A DNA stretch of 64,000 nucleotides from contig JAJYIT010000016.1 of NCBI GenBank assembly GCA_021789975.1, positions 25,296 through 89,295 on the forward strand. The letters run 5' to 3'. The position numbers were made by a program, and so were the translations under genes. The notes under the pieces are model-generated. The model was not told the origin of the DNA and ran no database searches. It was given only the letters and a program-made list of their open reading frames with translations. Shown piece after piece: positions 35,737 through 44,713 of the stretch (positions are counted from its first letter, which is position 1; each line of letters opens with the position of its first letter). This DNA is from Bacteroidota bacterium (lineage in GTDB: Bacteria; Bacteroidota; Ignavibacteria; Kryptoniales; JAKASW01).

Positions 35737-36604
35737 TCAGCTCTCCTTTGCTTTTTGATTTTTTCATGATTGCGCTCTTCATTTGGTCAAACCATTCCTC
35801 CTCAATGAAATGAGTGCCAAGATTTGAATCGTCGTTTTTCAAGCCTCCGTGAAAATCACTTCCGCCGGTCTTTAAAATGGAGTTTGAATCTGCAAATGTC
35901 CTGAAGTATTCTACCTCCTCTTGGGAATGAGAAGGATGAATTACTTCAACGCCGTCAAGCCCGTTTTCCAGCAGAAAGTGAAGAAGATCTTCGGTGACAT
36001 AGTGCGAAGGATGGGCGAGGATTGCAAGCCCACCTGCGTTCTTAATCATCGCAATGGCCTGGTCCGCAGGAAACGGATGGTTTGCCTCGTAAGCGGGTCT
36101 TCCGATGCCGATGTATTTATGGAAGACTTCATCGTAAGTCTGCGCGAAGCCTTCCTGCACCATCGTGTTTGCTATGTGCGGCCGGCCGACGGAATTCCAG
36201 ACGCCGGCGCGGTCCAGTACTGACTCAAGCTTGAGCGGGATTTTCAAGCGGTTAAGTTTCGCCACGATCCTTCCGGCTCGCCGCACTCTGGCCTCGCGCA
36301 GGTTCTCCAGGGTTGAAAGGAAACTCCGATCACTATAGTCGATGAAGTATCCGAGGAAATGAAGTTGAAAACGTTTTTGCCTCGACGTGACCTCTATGCC
36401 TGGCACGAACTCCAACCCAGAAGTCTTGGATAGCTCGGTACCTTCCTCAAGGGCGGATACGCAGTCATGATCAGTGATGCTGATTGTTGAGATGCCTGCC
36501 TGTAGCGCCTTCTCCAGCAAGGCAGGAGTTTTCAGTGCCCCATCTGAATATGCGGTATGTGTATGAAGATCTATTTTCCCCGTTTTGCCCAGGTGATTCT
36601 CCAA
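35723..36604 (-). CDS. PHP-domain phosphoesterase (TrpH/RNase AM-like)
   Basis: 293 residues, TTG start. A metal-dependent PHP domain: [14 protein letters not shown] (first metal motif), [29 protein letters not shown] and the final GGSDFHGG. The arrangement and length match the YciV/TrpH family, characterised as 3',5'-nucleotide bisphosphatase and 5'-3' exoribonuclease. Likely role in RNA end processing or nucleotide recycling. It is followed by ribH with overlap and preceded by the Crp/Fnr regulator 7 bases away. Confidence 0.9.
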   Translation of the reverse strand: MENHLGKTGKIDLHTHTAYSDGALKTPALLEKALQAGISTISITDHDCVSALEEGTELSKTSGLEFVPGIEVTSRQKRFQLHFLGYFIDYSDRSFLSTLENLREARVRRAGRIVAKLNRLKIPLKLESVLDRAGVWNSVGRPHIANTMVQEGFAQTYDEVFHKYIGIGRPAYEANHPFPADQAIAMIKNAGGLAILAHPSHYVTEDLLHFLLENGLDGVEVIHPSHSQEEVEYFRTFADSNSILKTGGSDFHGGLKNDDSNLGTHFIEEEWFDQMKSAIMKKSKSKGELIGNL

Positions 36605-36611
36605 TGAATCA

Positions 36612-37295
36612 TCAGCTGAACTTTTGCCTGAAGGTCTCGTAGTCCAGCAAGTTTATCATGCCGCCATTGACCTCAATAAGTTTCAGCTTCTCCATTTTGC
36701 TAAAAGTTCGCGATACAGTTTCACGCGTGGTGCCGGCCATGTTGGCTATTTCCTGCTGAACGGGCAGGTTGTCTATCTCGACTCGTCCCTGCTTGATCCT
36801 TCCCCTCTCGTCTGCAAATTGAAGCAGGACGTAGCCTACCCTGTGGTACGCGTCTTTGAGCGACAGACTCTTTATCAATGCATCCGCTCTTCTGAGACGA
36901 ACGGTTAGATGCCTCAAAAGGGATATGGCTATACTCGGGTATTCCTCCAGGAGCGAAAGGAAATCTTTCCGGTGTATCATGAATAGGTCTGCGCTGTCGA
37001 GCGCGATGACGCTCGCAGAGCGGGCCTCGCCGTCCAACAGTGCCATTTCTCCAAAGATGTCGCTCGCTCCCAATATGCTCAGAATGACCTCGCGCCCATC
37101 TTCTCCGACCCGGACGACTTTGACTTCACCCTGAATGATGACGAAGAGTGCCGATCCCGATTCCTCTTCCATCAGGATGACTTCGCCCTTCCTGTAAGTT
37201 TTTCTCACACCACATGCAGTGATCCTGGCGAAATCTCGTTCCTCCAACCCCTCAAAGATCGGAGCGATTTTAAGAAAGTCAGCGGCTTCTTTCAT
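36612..37295 (-). CDS. Crp/Fnr-family transcription regulator
   Basis: 227 residues from the ATG at 37295, which follows GGGAGC; the longer frame to 37379 has no homology. N-terminal cNMP-binding fold (FGEMALLDGEARSASV as the phosphate cassette region), then a dimerisation helix and a C-terminal winged helix with recognition motif QQEIANMAGTTRETVSRTFSKME. No N-terminal cysteine cluster of FNR type is seen, so oxygen sensing by an Fe-S cluster is unlikely. It is divergent from the cysteine desulfurase gene and may control that promoter region. Confidence 0.92.
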   Translation of the reverse strand: MKEAADFLKIAPIFEGLEERDFARITACGVRKTYRKGEVILMEEESGSALFVIIQGEVKVVRVGEDGREVILSILGASDIFGEMALLDGEARSASVIALDSADLFMIHRKDFLSLLEEYPSIAISLLRHLTVRLRRADALIKSLSLKDAYHRVGYVLLQFADERGRIKQGRVEIDNLPVQQEIANMAGTTRETVSRTFSKMEKLKLIEVNGGMINLLDYETFRQKFS

Positions 37296-37485
37296 AGCAG
37301 CGCTCCCATGTTTGTTGTTCTCAATTTCACTCCTCCAATGAACCCTTAGGGTGATTAACCACTGAGAATATAGAAGCACCCCGATAGAAAGTCAACGGCA
37401 AGAGATAGCTTTGAAGCAAGGGGTTGTTGGATTACCGAATTAATGGATTATTTTATACTGTTGGAAGATAACCGGCAGAATCAGA

Positions 37486-38655
37486 ATGGAAACGAAAAGA
37501 ATTTATCTCGATTACACTGCGACTACCCCCCTCGACCCGCGGGTGCTTGAAGCAATGCTTCCTTACTTCAATTCAACGTTCGGTAATGCATCCAGCATCC
37601 ATTCATTCGGGAGGGAAGCGAAAGCCGCACTCGAAGGAAGTCGTGAGAAAATTGCGGGGTTCATCGGAGCAAGACCATCGGAAATCGTCTTTACCAGCGG
37701 TGGTACTGAATCGGACAACGCCGCCCTGTTTGGTGCGGCAAGTGCCGGGTCCGACAGGCGGCGAAAACAAGTAGTCGTCTCTTCGATCGAGCATCACGCG
37801 GTTCTCCACACTGCAGCAGCTCTCCAGGAACTTGGCTTCGATGCCACTTTTGTTCCGGTAGATCGTAGAGGTTTTGTCGATCCGGAAGAAGTGCGGAGGG
37901 CGGTCCGCGACGATACGCTCATCGTCAGCATCATACACGCGAACAATGAAATCGGAACGATCCAGAATTTGCCGGTGATTGCTGCGATAGTCCATGAGAA
38001 GGGCGCACTCTTTCACACGGACGCGGTGCAGTCATTCGGCAAAATCCCGTTTAGCGTTGCCGGCAGCGGGGTCGACCTCGCGTCTTTCAGTGCGCACAAG
38101 ATATATGGACCAAAAGGTATCGGAGCCTTGTTTATCAAGCGGGGAATTGAGATCGGGCCGACCTTTCACGGCGGGTCACAGGAGAGGAACCGTCGGCCGG
38201 GAACCGAGAGCATTCCCCTCATAGCGGGTTTTGCAAGAGCCGCTGAGATTGCCGTTGAGGAAATGGAAATCGAAGCAAGAAGGCTCACCGGCTTAAACAA
38301 GATGATGCGGAAGAATTTGTTGAAGAATGTTCAGGGCGTTATCTTCAACTCGCCTGACCAAGATGCACTCCCGAACATCCTTAACGCATCCATCGACAGT
38401 AGCAAGGTAGAGATCGACGGCGAAGCGCTGATCATCAGTCTGGACCTGGAAGGAATCGCTGTTACGAGCGGCTCCGCCTGCAGCTCGGGCAGCCTGCAGC
38501 CGTCTCATGTAATCAAAGCGCTGGGTCGTGACGATGCAACGACGAAAGCAACTGTGAGATTTTCGTTCGGAAGATTCACCACTGAAGAAGACATCGTAAA
38601 GGCATCTGAGATCTTTGGTAAGATAGTCGCAAGAACCGGGAAGGTGCCAGGGTGA
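37486..38655 (+). CDS. cysteine desulfurase (NifS/IscS family)
   Basis: 389 residues. PLP enzyme that takes sulfur from cysteine for Fe-S clusters or tRNA thiolation. Start IYLDYTATTPLDPRV is a family signature (the usual DNAATT is DYTATT here). The PLP lysine is Lys205 in SAHKIYGPKG, and the catalytic Cys332 lies in a short loop SGSACSSGSLQPSHV, which marks the group I (NifS/IscS-like) class. No iscU or nif gene follows. A small coupled frame (GTG at 38652, 43 codons) has no recognised product. Confidence 0.93.
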   Translation: METKRIYLDYTATTPLDPRVLEAMLPYFNSTFGNASSIHSFGREAKAALEGSREKIAGFIGARPSEIVFTSGGTESDNAALFGAASAGSDRRRKQVVVSSIEHHAVLHTAAALQELGFDATFVPVDRRGFVDPEEVRRAVRDDTLIVSIIHANNEIGTIQNLPVIAAIVHEKGALFHTDAVQSFGKIPFSVAGSGVDLASFSAHKIYGPKGIGALFIKRGIEIGPTFHGGSQERNRRPGTESIPLIAGFARAAEIAVEEMEIEARRLTGLNKMMRKNLLKNVQGVIFNSPDQDALPNILNASIDSSKVEIDGEALIISLDLEGIAVTSGSACSSGSLQPSHVIKALGRDDATTKATVRFSFGRFTTEEDIVKASEIFGKIVARTGKVPG

Positions 38656-38800
38656 ACCGCAACCCTCAGTTGGTTCCCGATGACCAATCGGCTTGTGAAC
38701 AATGGAAGATCGGCATTACAGGAACGGTCTGGCTCCAAGTGACCGGCCCGGAGGATTTACTGTCGCTTGGTACACATGTTTGAGGAAAACCGAGTGAGAC

Positions 38801-40111
38801 CTACTCGATCCGTTTCATCCCCGTGCAAAAGAATCCGTCCATGTCGTGTTTGTGTGGATATGTTGCCATACAACCGTCCTCGATAAGTTCGGGGTACTTC
38901 CTGCCGAAATCAGTGTCCGATAAATCTAATCGTTCGAACTGCCGGTTCGACTCCAGGAAGAGATCTGCCACCGACTTGTTTTCAATTTCGAACAGGCTGC
39001 AAGTCGCATAAAAAAGAAACCCGCCGGGTCTGACAAGCCGGGAGTAGTGTCTGATCAACTTCTGCTGGCGATCAGCATACTCTTCGCTCAACTCGATCGA
39101 CAGACGGAATTTTCTGTCCGGGTTTCTCCTGATAGTTCCGCTGCCGGAACATGGCGCGTCGATCAGGACTTTATCCGCGGATGAGATAAGTTCCTCGGCT
39201 TGATGAAGATCATCCTGAGCCACTTTCTTTACTTCGATGTTTGGAATGCCGGCTCTCTTTGCACGGACTCGAAGATTATCGAGACGATCTTTGTCAACAT
39301 CCAGAGCTATGATATTTGATTTCCCGCCTGAAAGGTAGGCGAGGAGCAGGCTCTTTCCGCCCGCTCCTGCACATGCATCGACTATTAACTCTCCAGGCTG
39401 TGGATCGACCACGAATCCCACCATTTGACTTGCCTCGTCTTGAACTTCGAGCAACCCGCTTCTGTATAGAGAGATCTCGTTCAAGACTACCCGCTTCTTG
39501 AGATAAATCCCGATTGGACTATATTTAGAAGGAACCGCTTCGATCCCGTCGTTGTGAAGTTTGGCGACAGCTTCATCAGCAGTAATCCGTCCGGAGTTCA
39601 ATCGGAGACATACGTTCGCTTCATGGTTCAGCGCTTCCATTAGTGGGATCATCTCCCCCCGGTGATCCTTGGGAACGTAGCCCTGGAAAAAGTTCGGGAA
39701 CGAGTAGAGCAGGGGAAGGAGGGAAGCATCGGTACCGATTTCTTCGAGCCTCCTTTCCGCGCACCCACGAAATCTGTCAAAGTCTAAATCGCTCCCTGCC
39801 GCTCTGTATGACTCAAAAAGCTGCGAGTAACCCGATAAGACCGAATCGTTTGTTTGTCCCAATCGAATCTCGTTCGCCAGAAATAATCCAAAACCGATTT
39901 GAGTAATCCCACAATGATTTACCAAATCTTTCAACAAGAGGAAATTTCTAACAATAGTGAATGTTCGGTCGCTTATCCATTTTCTGTCGTGAGATCCGAG
40001 ATACCGCCTTTCTTTGTAGAAGTCGGCGACAACTTTATCCGCGGGGAGTGAAGATCGTCCGATCTTTTCAATCAGCTCGATTACGTGTCCCGCAAGTGAT
40101 GAAGGGGTCAT
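38801..40111 (-). CDS. RsmB-like rRNA cytosine-5 methyltransferase
   Basis: 436 residues. The N-terminal 130 residues look like the NusB-like helical domain (LPADKVVADFYKERRYLGSHDRKWISDR). The SAM-binding domain has VDACAGAGGKSLLLAYLSGG, the catalytic motifs DAPCSGSGTIRRNPD and FYATCSLFEIEN with both cysteines, and a C-terminal MDGFFCTGMKR. This is the NOL1/NOP2/sun family; RsmB modifies C967 of 16S rRNA. The exact target is inferred from layout only. It is followed on the minus strand by no close gene and preceded by the Ppx/GppA gene 19 bases away. Confidence 0.9.
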   Translation of the reverse strand: MTPSSLAGHVIELIEKIGRSSLPADKVVADFYKERRYLGSHDRKWISDRTFTIVRNFLLLKDLVNHCGITQIGFGLFLANEIRLGQTNDSVLSGYSQLFESYRAAGSDLDFDRFRGCAERRLEEIGTDASLLPLLYSFPNFFQGYVPKDHRGEMIPLMEALNHEANVCLRLNSGRITADEAVAKLHNDGIEAVPSKYSPIGIYLKKRVVLNEISLYRSGLLEVQDEASQMVGFVVDPQPGELIVDACAGAGGKSLLLAYLSGGKSNIIALDVDKDRLDNLRVRAKRAGIPNIEVKKVAQDDLHQAEELISSADKVLIDAPCSGSGTIRRNPDRKFRLSIELSEEYADRQQKLIRHYSRLVRPGGFLFYATCSLFEIENKSVADLFLESNRQFERLDLSDTDFGRKYPELIEDGCMATYPHKHDMDGFFCTGMKRIE

Positions 40112-40130
40112 GAGCAGAAGGTTGCCATCC

Positions 40131-41039
40131 TCATCGACGCTCCTTGTAAATCAGAAATCCATATCGAAGCCCCCGGTCTGTGGCATAGAAGCTCTTTTTT
40201 CCCGCGAGTTCCAGAACTTTCAAAAGTATCAAACACCCTGCAAGCAGGACGTCCTCTCTGCCCTTCGCTGCGGATGTGAGATTTCCAATTTCTGCAGGCG
40301 TCTTATCCCTCAAAAACGCAAAGACTTTCGACAGAGAAGCGAACGATATTTCGTAGTTGTCAACCGCTTCCGGCGTGAAGTCGAATTTGCGCTGCTCGAT
40401 CAAAGCGAGAGTGGTTGCGGTCCCGGCTAATCCGAAGACTTTTCCAGGGGAGGTCTTTGAAAATGGGAAGACCGCAAGAGCGTCTTGGACAAAGTCTGAT
40501 GCCTGTCCGATCTCACCGTCGGTGGGGGGAGTGTGTCTCAAGAACAGCTCGGTGATTCGCACGGCCCCGACATTGATGCTTTGGGTGATTTCTGGTGTAT
40601 TTAAACCGTAGCTTAGTTCAGTGCTGCCGCCGCCGATGTCGATTACAAGTGAATTGTCATCGAAATGTTCGGCGGCGCTAAGAGCTCCCATGAAGCCGAG
40701 CTTTGCTTCGGTTTCTCCGTCGATGACTTCCACGTCGATTCCGAATTTTTCCTTTGCCGGGCGAATGAACTCCTCGCGGTTAATGGCATCCCTCATTGCG
40801 CTGGTAGCCGACGCAACTATCCTGTCAACCTGGTGCCTCTCTGCTATTTCACTGTACCGTTCAAGCACTGCCAGCCCTCGTCGGATCGAGCCCGGTTCGA
40901 GTCTCCTCGTAGACGAAACGCCTTTCCCAACGCGCGGAACTTCGTAGTAGTCCTCTACCCGTTTGATTTTCCCGTTGTTCACATCGGCAACCAGCATAAG
41001 GATGGTATTCGTTCCGATGTCGATTGATCCGTATCTCAT
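40131..41039 (-). CDS. exopolyphosphatase / pppGpp phosphatase (Ppx/GppA), short form
   Basis: 302 residues, the short type without the C-terminal HD-like domain. The actin-like ATPase fold motifs are clear: GSIDIGTNTILMLVADV, ASATSAMRDA, the phosphate loop VIDIGGGSTELSYG and GKVFGLAGTATTLALI. It either trims polyphosphate or converts pppGpp to ppGpp; the sequence alone does not decide. Its 5' side is the 65-bp tandem repeat array, so the repeats would lie in its leader or promoter. Confidence 0.92.
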   Translation of the reverse strand: MRYGSIDIGTNTILMLVADVNNGKIKRVEDYYEVPRVGKGVSSTRRLEPGSIRRGLAVLERYSEIAERHQVDRIVASATSAMRDAINREEFIRPAKEKFGIDVEVIDGETEAKLGFMGALSAAEHFDDNSLVIDIGGGSTELSYGLNTPEITQSINVGAVRITELFLRHTPPTDGEIGQASDFVQDALAVFPFSKTSPGKVFGLAGTATTLALIEQRKFDFTPEAVDNYEISFASLSKVFAFLRDKTPAEIGNLTSAAKGREDVLLAGCLILLKVLELAGKKSFYATDRGLRYGFLIYKERR

Positions 41040-41090
41040 TTAGCTCTCTTCCACTGATGTAGTGATAGGTCCGATACTGTCATGTGGATC

Positions 41091-41415
41091 AAGATTCCTA
41101 TGTACTATTGTCTTCCGCCGCGAAAGCAACAGCTCCGATATCGGTCATGTATTCTAAGATTCCTATGTACTATTGTCTTCTGCCGCGAAAGCAACAGCTC
41201 CGATATCGGTCATGTATTCTAAGATTCCTATGTACTATTGTCTTCCGCCGCGAAAGCAACAGCCCCGCTATCGGTCATGTATTCTAAGATTCCTATGTAC
41301 TATTGTCTTCCGCCGCAAAAGCAACAGCCCCGCTATCGGTCATGTATTCTAAGATTCCTATGTACTATTGTCTTCCGCCGTTAGAGCAATAGCCCCCACT
41401 GTTCACGTATTCCGA
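41091..41415. repeat. five tandem copies of a 65-bp unit
   Basis: Copies start at 41091, 41156, 41221, 41286 and 41351, each exactly 65 bases and each opening with AAGATTCCTATGTACTATTG. The first two carry CTCCGATATCGG (with the palindrome CCGATATCGG), the next two CCCCGCTATCGG, and the last is strongly diverged in its second half. A degraded partial copy (GGTCCGATACTGTCATG) precedes the array. It fills the gap between the prmA stop and the Ppx/GppA start. It has no spacers, so it is not a CRISPR. As 65 is not a multiple of 3, it does not encode a repeated peptide. Confidence 0.95.
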
Positions 41416-41425
41416 GATTCCTTTT

Positions 41426-42277
41426 TCATTTGGAGAAAGCCAGCGCAGACCACTCCGACTCGTGCATAGTCTCGACCAGCTTGAAACCGACTTCCTTAAA
41501 TGATCGAACTACATCGCTTTCATCCAGGGTGAGAATGCCTGCGAGGAGTAACTTCCCCCCCGTCTTGCATTGGCCGAAAAGTTCTTCCCTTAGATAGAGC
41601 AAGGTGTTCCTGTTTAGGTTTGCCGAGACAAGATCGAAATCTCGCTCATTGACTGCCGCCAATTCCCCGGGTACTATTTTGATTTGTCGGGATACCTTGT
41701 TTCTCTCGACGTTTTCCCTTGCGTTTTCTATGGACCACTCGTCCTTATCGACCGCCACGCACATGCGTGCACCGAGTTTCACGGCTGCAATTGCCAGTAC
41801 CCCTGTGCCGGTACCGAGGTCCAGAACCCGTTCCTTGCCCTTGATATACTTGCTGAGCATCTGTACCATCATCCTCGTAGTCTCATGATGTCCTGTTCCG
41901 AAAGACATCTTTGGATCAATCTCTATCACTATCCGCGCATTACCTGTGTAACTCTTCCAGCTTGGTTTGATCACGATATCGTCAGTGACTTCAACAGGCA
42001 TGACCGAATCTTCCCATCGCTTGTTCCAGTCCTGATTTTCTATGACAGAGACATCGATAACGAAATCCCCGATTTTATTCTGCAATTTCAGACTATTTAG
42101 AAATCTTTCGACGTTGGTTTCGAAAACCGGATCCCACTTGGAGGATTCGAAATAGCATGATACACCGTCGCCCTCTTCCACAAAGCCTTCTGCACTGACA
42201 TTACTGAGAAATCCGACAATGAGCTCGTTGACGGAAACATCAGTGGAAATCTTGAGTTGATAAAACTTTTCACTCAT
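41426..42277 (-). CDS. prmA: ribosomal protein L11 methyltransferase
   Basis: 283 residues. Trimethylates ribosomal protein L11. Seen: the linker/active region NQDWNKRWEDSVMPVEV, the PrmA signature EIDPKMSFGTGHHETTRMM, the SAM motif VLDLGTGTGVLAIAAVKLGA and the N(P)xx-type motif VSANLNRNTLLYL (usually VANIL). Full length for the family. The start overlaps the stop of the M28 peptidase gene by four bases (ATGA), so translation is coupled. The repeat array begins 11 bases after its stop. Confidence 0.95.
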   Translation of the reverse strand: MSEKFYQLKISTDVSVNELIVGFLSNVSAEGFVEEGDGVSCYFESSKWDPVFETNVERFLNSLKLQNKIGDFVIDVSVIENQDWNKRWEDSVMPVEVTDDIVIKPSWKSYTGNARIVIEIDPKMSFGTGHHETTRMMVQMLSKYIKGKERVLDLGTGTGVLAIAAVKLGARMCVAVDKDEWSIENARENVERNKVSRQIKIVPGELAAVNERDFDLVSANLNRNTLLYLREELFGQCKTGGKLLLAGILTLDESDVVRSFKEVGFKLVETMHESEWSALAFSK

Positions 42278-43239
42278 GATACCGGCACAGGAATTTTCTT
42301 ATAAATGTCTTCTAGCAAAACTCTGCCTACCGCCGAAAGGCTTTCGGGGCTGCATTTGTCGGGTGTATCTTCAAGCGTGTGCCAGTACTTGTAGTTGAAG
42401 TCGATCAGATCGACTGCTTTGAGTCCGACATTGTCCAGTGGAATCTGATCATCGTAAATATCCTCACCGAGGGTATCGACGAACTGTGTCACGCCCATTT
42501 CTGCGGCGGTTTTCCATATTAAGTTGACAATATCCGGAGCATATTGGACGGAGTAGCCTTCCTTCGGTATACTTAGGTCTTTTTGACCGATCATGTCCAG
42601 GTTGACCGCGAAAATAGGGTAGTACGAAAACGGTTTTGTTGCAGCCCAATATTTCGAACCGAGGCAATAATAATTCAGATCGCCTTCCTTGCCGTAATCT
42701 TCACCGTCCCACAAGACTATGTCGACCCCGATTGGCGGAGGAGACTGTTTAAAGTCACGAGCCATCTCGAGCAGGACGGCAACGCCGCTGGCGCCGTCAT
42801 CGGCTCCAGGAATGGGTTTGTCCACTGCACCACCCGGTTGGTGGTCTGCCCGCGGTCTCGAATCCCAATGCGCAGTCAGCAGGACGCGTGTCTTTGCACG
42901 TGTATTGAAACTTGCGACCACGTTTGCGAGGTGGAGCATAACCCCGTTGTAGCCGGGGACGTTGAATTTCTGTAGGTGTACTGTGTCCGCGTACTCACCA
43001 AGTTTTCGGTTTAAATAGTTGAGGCAATTTTTATGGGCCGGTGTCTCGGGTGCACGCGGGCCGAAGTCCACTTGTTTAACCAAATAGCTGAATGCAGAGT
43101 CCGCGCTAAATTTGGGTACCGGGACGTTGGACAACTGTGCGGCCTGACCGGAAAGTGATGACATCTGTTGCATGTTTGTTTTCTTTGAACAAGATGAAAT
43201 GGCAATGCTCACTAGAATAATTATGAGGGTCTTTTTCAT
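42274..43239 (-). CDS. M28-family zinc peptidase lipoprotein (glutaminyl cyclase-like)
   Basis: 321 residues with a lipoprotein signal (MKKTLIIILVSIAISSC). The M28 fold is shown by VLLTAHWDSRP (zinc His), GADDGASGVAVLLEMA (bridging Asp), DIVLWDGEDYGKEGDL (catalytic and zinc acids), LDMIGQK and the late histidine in NYKYWHTLEDTPDK. This motif set fits the glutaminyl-peptide cyclotransferase-like branch, which makes N-terminal pyroglutamate. That is common in type IX-secreting Bacteroidota, whose exported proteins often begin with Gln after signal cleavage. Periplasmic, anchored by lipid. Confidence 0.9.
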   Translation of the reverse strand: MKKTLIIILVSIAISSCSKKTNMQQMSSLSGQAAQLSNVPVPKFSADSAFSYLVKQVDFGPRAPETPAHKNCLNYLNRKLGEYADTVHLQKFNVPGYNGVMLHLANVVASFNTRAKTRVLLTAHWDSRPRADHQPGGAVDKPIPGADDGASGVAVLLEMARDFKQSPPPIGVDIVLWDGEDYGKEGDLNYYCLGSKYWAATKPFSYYPIFAVNLDMIGQKDLSIPKEGYSVQYAPDIVNLIWKTAAEMGVTQFVDTLGEDIYDDQIPLDNVGLKAVDLIDFNYKYWHTLEDTPDKCSPESLSAVGRVLLEDIYKKIPVPVS

Positions 43240-43320
43240 GGAGAAGTTTAAACGAATTGACGGGAAAATCCAAAGATTGCTTTTCTCTCCTTGTCATCAT
43301 ATTTTTGTTAGCAAAAATCC

Positions 43321-43944
43321 ATGAATAACCTCCACGTTATTGAACACCCGCTGATCAAACGGGATCTTACACTCTTGCGCACGAACACGACTTCGAGCGA
43401 GGATTTCCGGATTGTGCTCAAGAGGATCGCGTCGCTGATGGTTTTTGAAGTCACCAGAGACTTGAGACTGGATACCACGCGTATACAAACACCGCTTGAG
43501 AAGACCGAAGGCCACCTGATCTCGGATGAAGTCATACTGGTTCCGGTGCTCCGTGCAGGTCTTGGAATGCTTGAATCGTACCTGGCATATATTCCGAATG
43601 CCAAGGTCGGTCACATAGGCATGTATCGCGATGAGACGACACTCAAGCCCGTCGATTACTATGCCAAGTTTCCCCCGAATCTATCACGAAGTGTCGTCAT
43701 CGTGATCGATCCGATGCTGGCCACCGGCGGAAGTGCCTCTGCTGCTATCGCATACCTGAAGGAGCGCGAAGCAAGGAACATCAGACTCAACTGTATTGTT
43801 GCTGCACCCGAAGGGGTTGAACGCGTCGAAAAGGATCATCCTGAAGTTAAGATTTATGCTGCAGTTCTAGACCGTGAACTTAATGAGAACGGGTACATCC
43901 TCCCTGGTCTTGGCGACGCCGGAGACAGGATCTTCGGGACTTGA
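43321..43944 (+). CDS. upp: uracil phosphoribosyltransferase
   Basis: 207 residues, the normal length. Makes UMP from uracil and PRPP in pyrimidine salvage. Seen: HPLIKRDLTLLRTNTTSSEDFR, ILVPVLRAGLGMLESYL, HIGMYRDETTLKPVDYYAKFP, the PRPP loop VIVIDPMLATGGSASAAI and the uracil-binding C-terminus LNENGYILPGLGDAGDRIFGT. Followed after 31 bases by a methyltransferase gene on the same strand. Confidence 0.97.
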   Translation: MNNLHVIEHPLIKRDLTLLRTNTTSSEDFRIVLKRIASLMVFEVTRDLRLDTTRIQTPLEKTEGHLISDEVILVPVLRAGLGMLESYLAYIPNAKVGHIGMYRDETTLKPVDYYAKFPPNLSRSVVIVIDPMLATGGSASAAIAYLKEREARNIRLNCIVAAPEGVERVEKDHPEVKIYAAVLDRELNENGYILPGLGDAGDRIFGT

Positions 43945-43975
43945 GTCAGCTCGGCGCCCACTAACATCGTCCCTC

Positions 43976-44713
43976 ATGCAAACTCAAGATGACCAGAATG
44001 TCTATCGTTTCGGAGACCGCGATCTCCCGTCGAATGAGACGACGAAGAAAAGCTTGCAACAGTATTACGATCGGTTTTACGAGAGTTCTGAATTCCGATA
44101 TTATGATGAACGCACGACGAAGAGTTTCCTTCGCGCTTTATTGAGAAGAGCCGGTGTGCCGGATAATTCGCGAATTCTCGATGTAGGATGTGCCACGGGT
44201 TTTTACACGGAGCAGTTTCGGGACATCGGTTCGCGCTCCGTTGGAATAGACATAAGTCGTATCGGTGTACTCAAAGGCAGGGAGAAATATTCCGAGACTC
44301 AACTGGCTGCAGGCGATGCATCCAAAATGCCGTTCAAGATGAATTCTTTCGACGCAGTATTCATGCTCGGCTGCAGTTTGACAAACACGAGAGACTTGCA
44401 GGCAATTCAGTCTTATCACACATACCTCACCGGCTTTCTTAGAAATGGGGGAGTGGTTATCTCAATCGGCGGATCTGATTTCTCAGGAAACACGGCCCAA
44501 GGGTCTGAGTGGATCTACCATACGTACGAGCAAATCCGCAACTTTGTGAATCGAAATGAAGTGGACGCCGAAGGGCCTTACATAACCAATCTGAAGCTTG
44601 TATCAAAGATCGGGAGGATCGGGATAAGCAAAACGCTGACTCGGTTCCTTCTGAAGTTGCCCGGTTCCCGAAGGTGGACGTTGATCTTTTTTATAAGAAA
44701 GAAAACGCACTAG
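43976..44713 (+). CDS. class I SAM-dependent methyltransferase
   Basis: 245 residues from the ATG at 43976; the frame extends back into upp, but that part has no homology. The SAM-binding motif is ILDVGCATGFYTEQF, followed by GIDISRIGVLKGR, the acidic residue in AAGDASKMPFKMNSFDAVFMLG and a C-terminal small basic helix. Methyltransf_11-type, substrate unknown. There is no clear ribosome site. Its stop overlaps that of the convergent VIT1/CCC1 gene by four bases, so the two genes meet tail to tail without a terminator between them. Confidence 0.85.
   Translation: MQTQDDQNVYRFGDRDLPSNETTKKSLQQYYDRFYESSEFRYYDERTTKSFLRALLRRAGVPDNSRILDVGCATGFYTEQFRDIGSRSVGIDISRIGVLKGREKYSETQLAAGDASKMPFKMNSFDAVFMLGCSLTNTRDLQAIQSYHTYLTGFLRNGGVVISIGGSDFSGNTAQGSEWIYHTYEQIRNFVNRNEVDAEGPYITNLKLVSKIGRIGISKTLTRFLLKLPGSRRWTLIFFIRKKTH

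Noticed and set aside
38652..38783. 43-codon GTG frame overlapping the end of the cysteine desulfurase gene
   Set aside because: Coupling is possible, but the product has no family features and there is no independent support.
41091..41415. CRISPR array
   Set aside because: Units are directly adjacent with no spacers and 65 bases long, so it is a tandem repeat; no cas gene is present.
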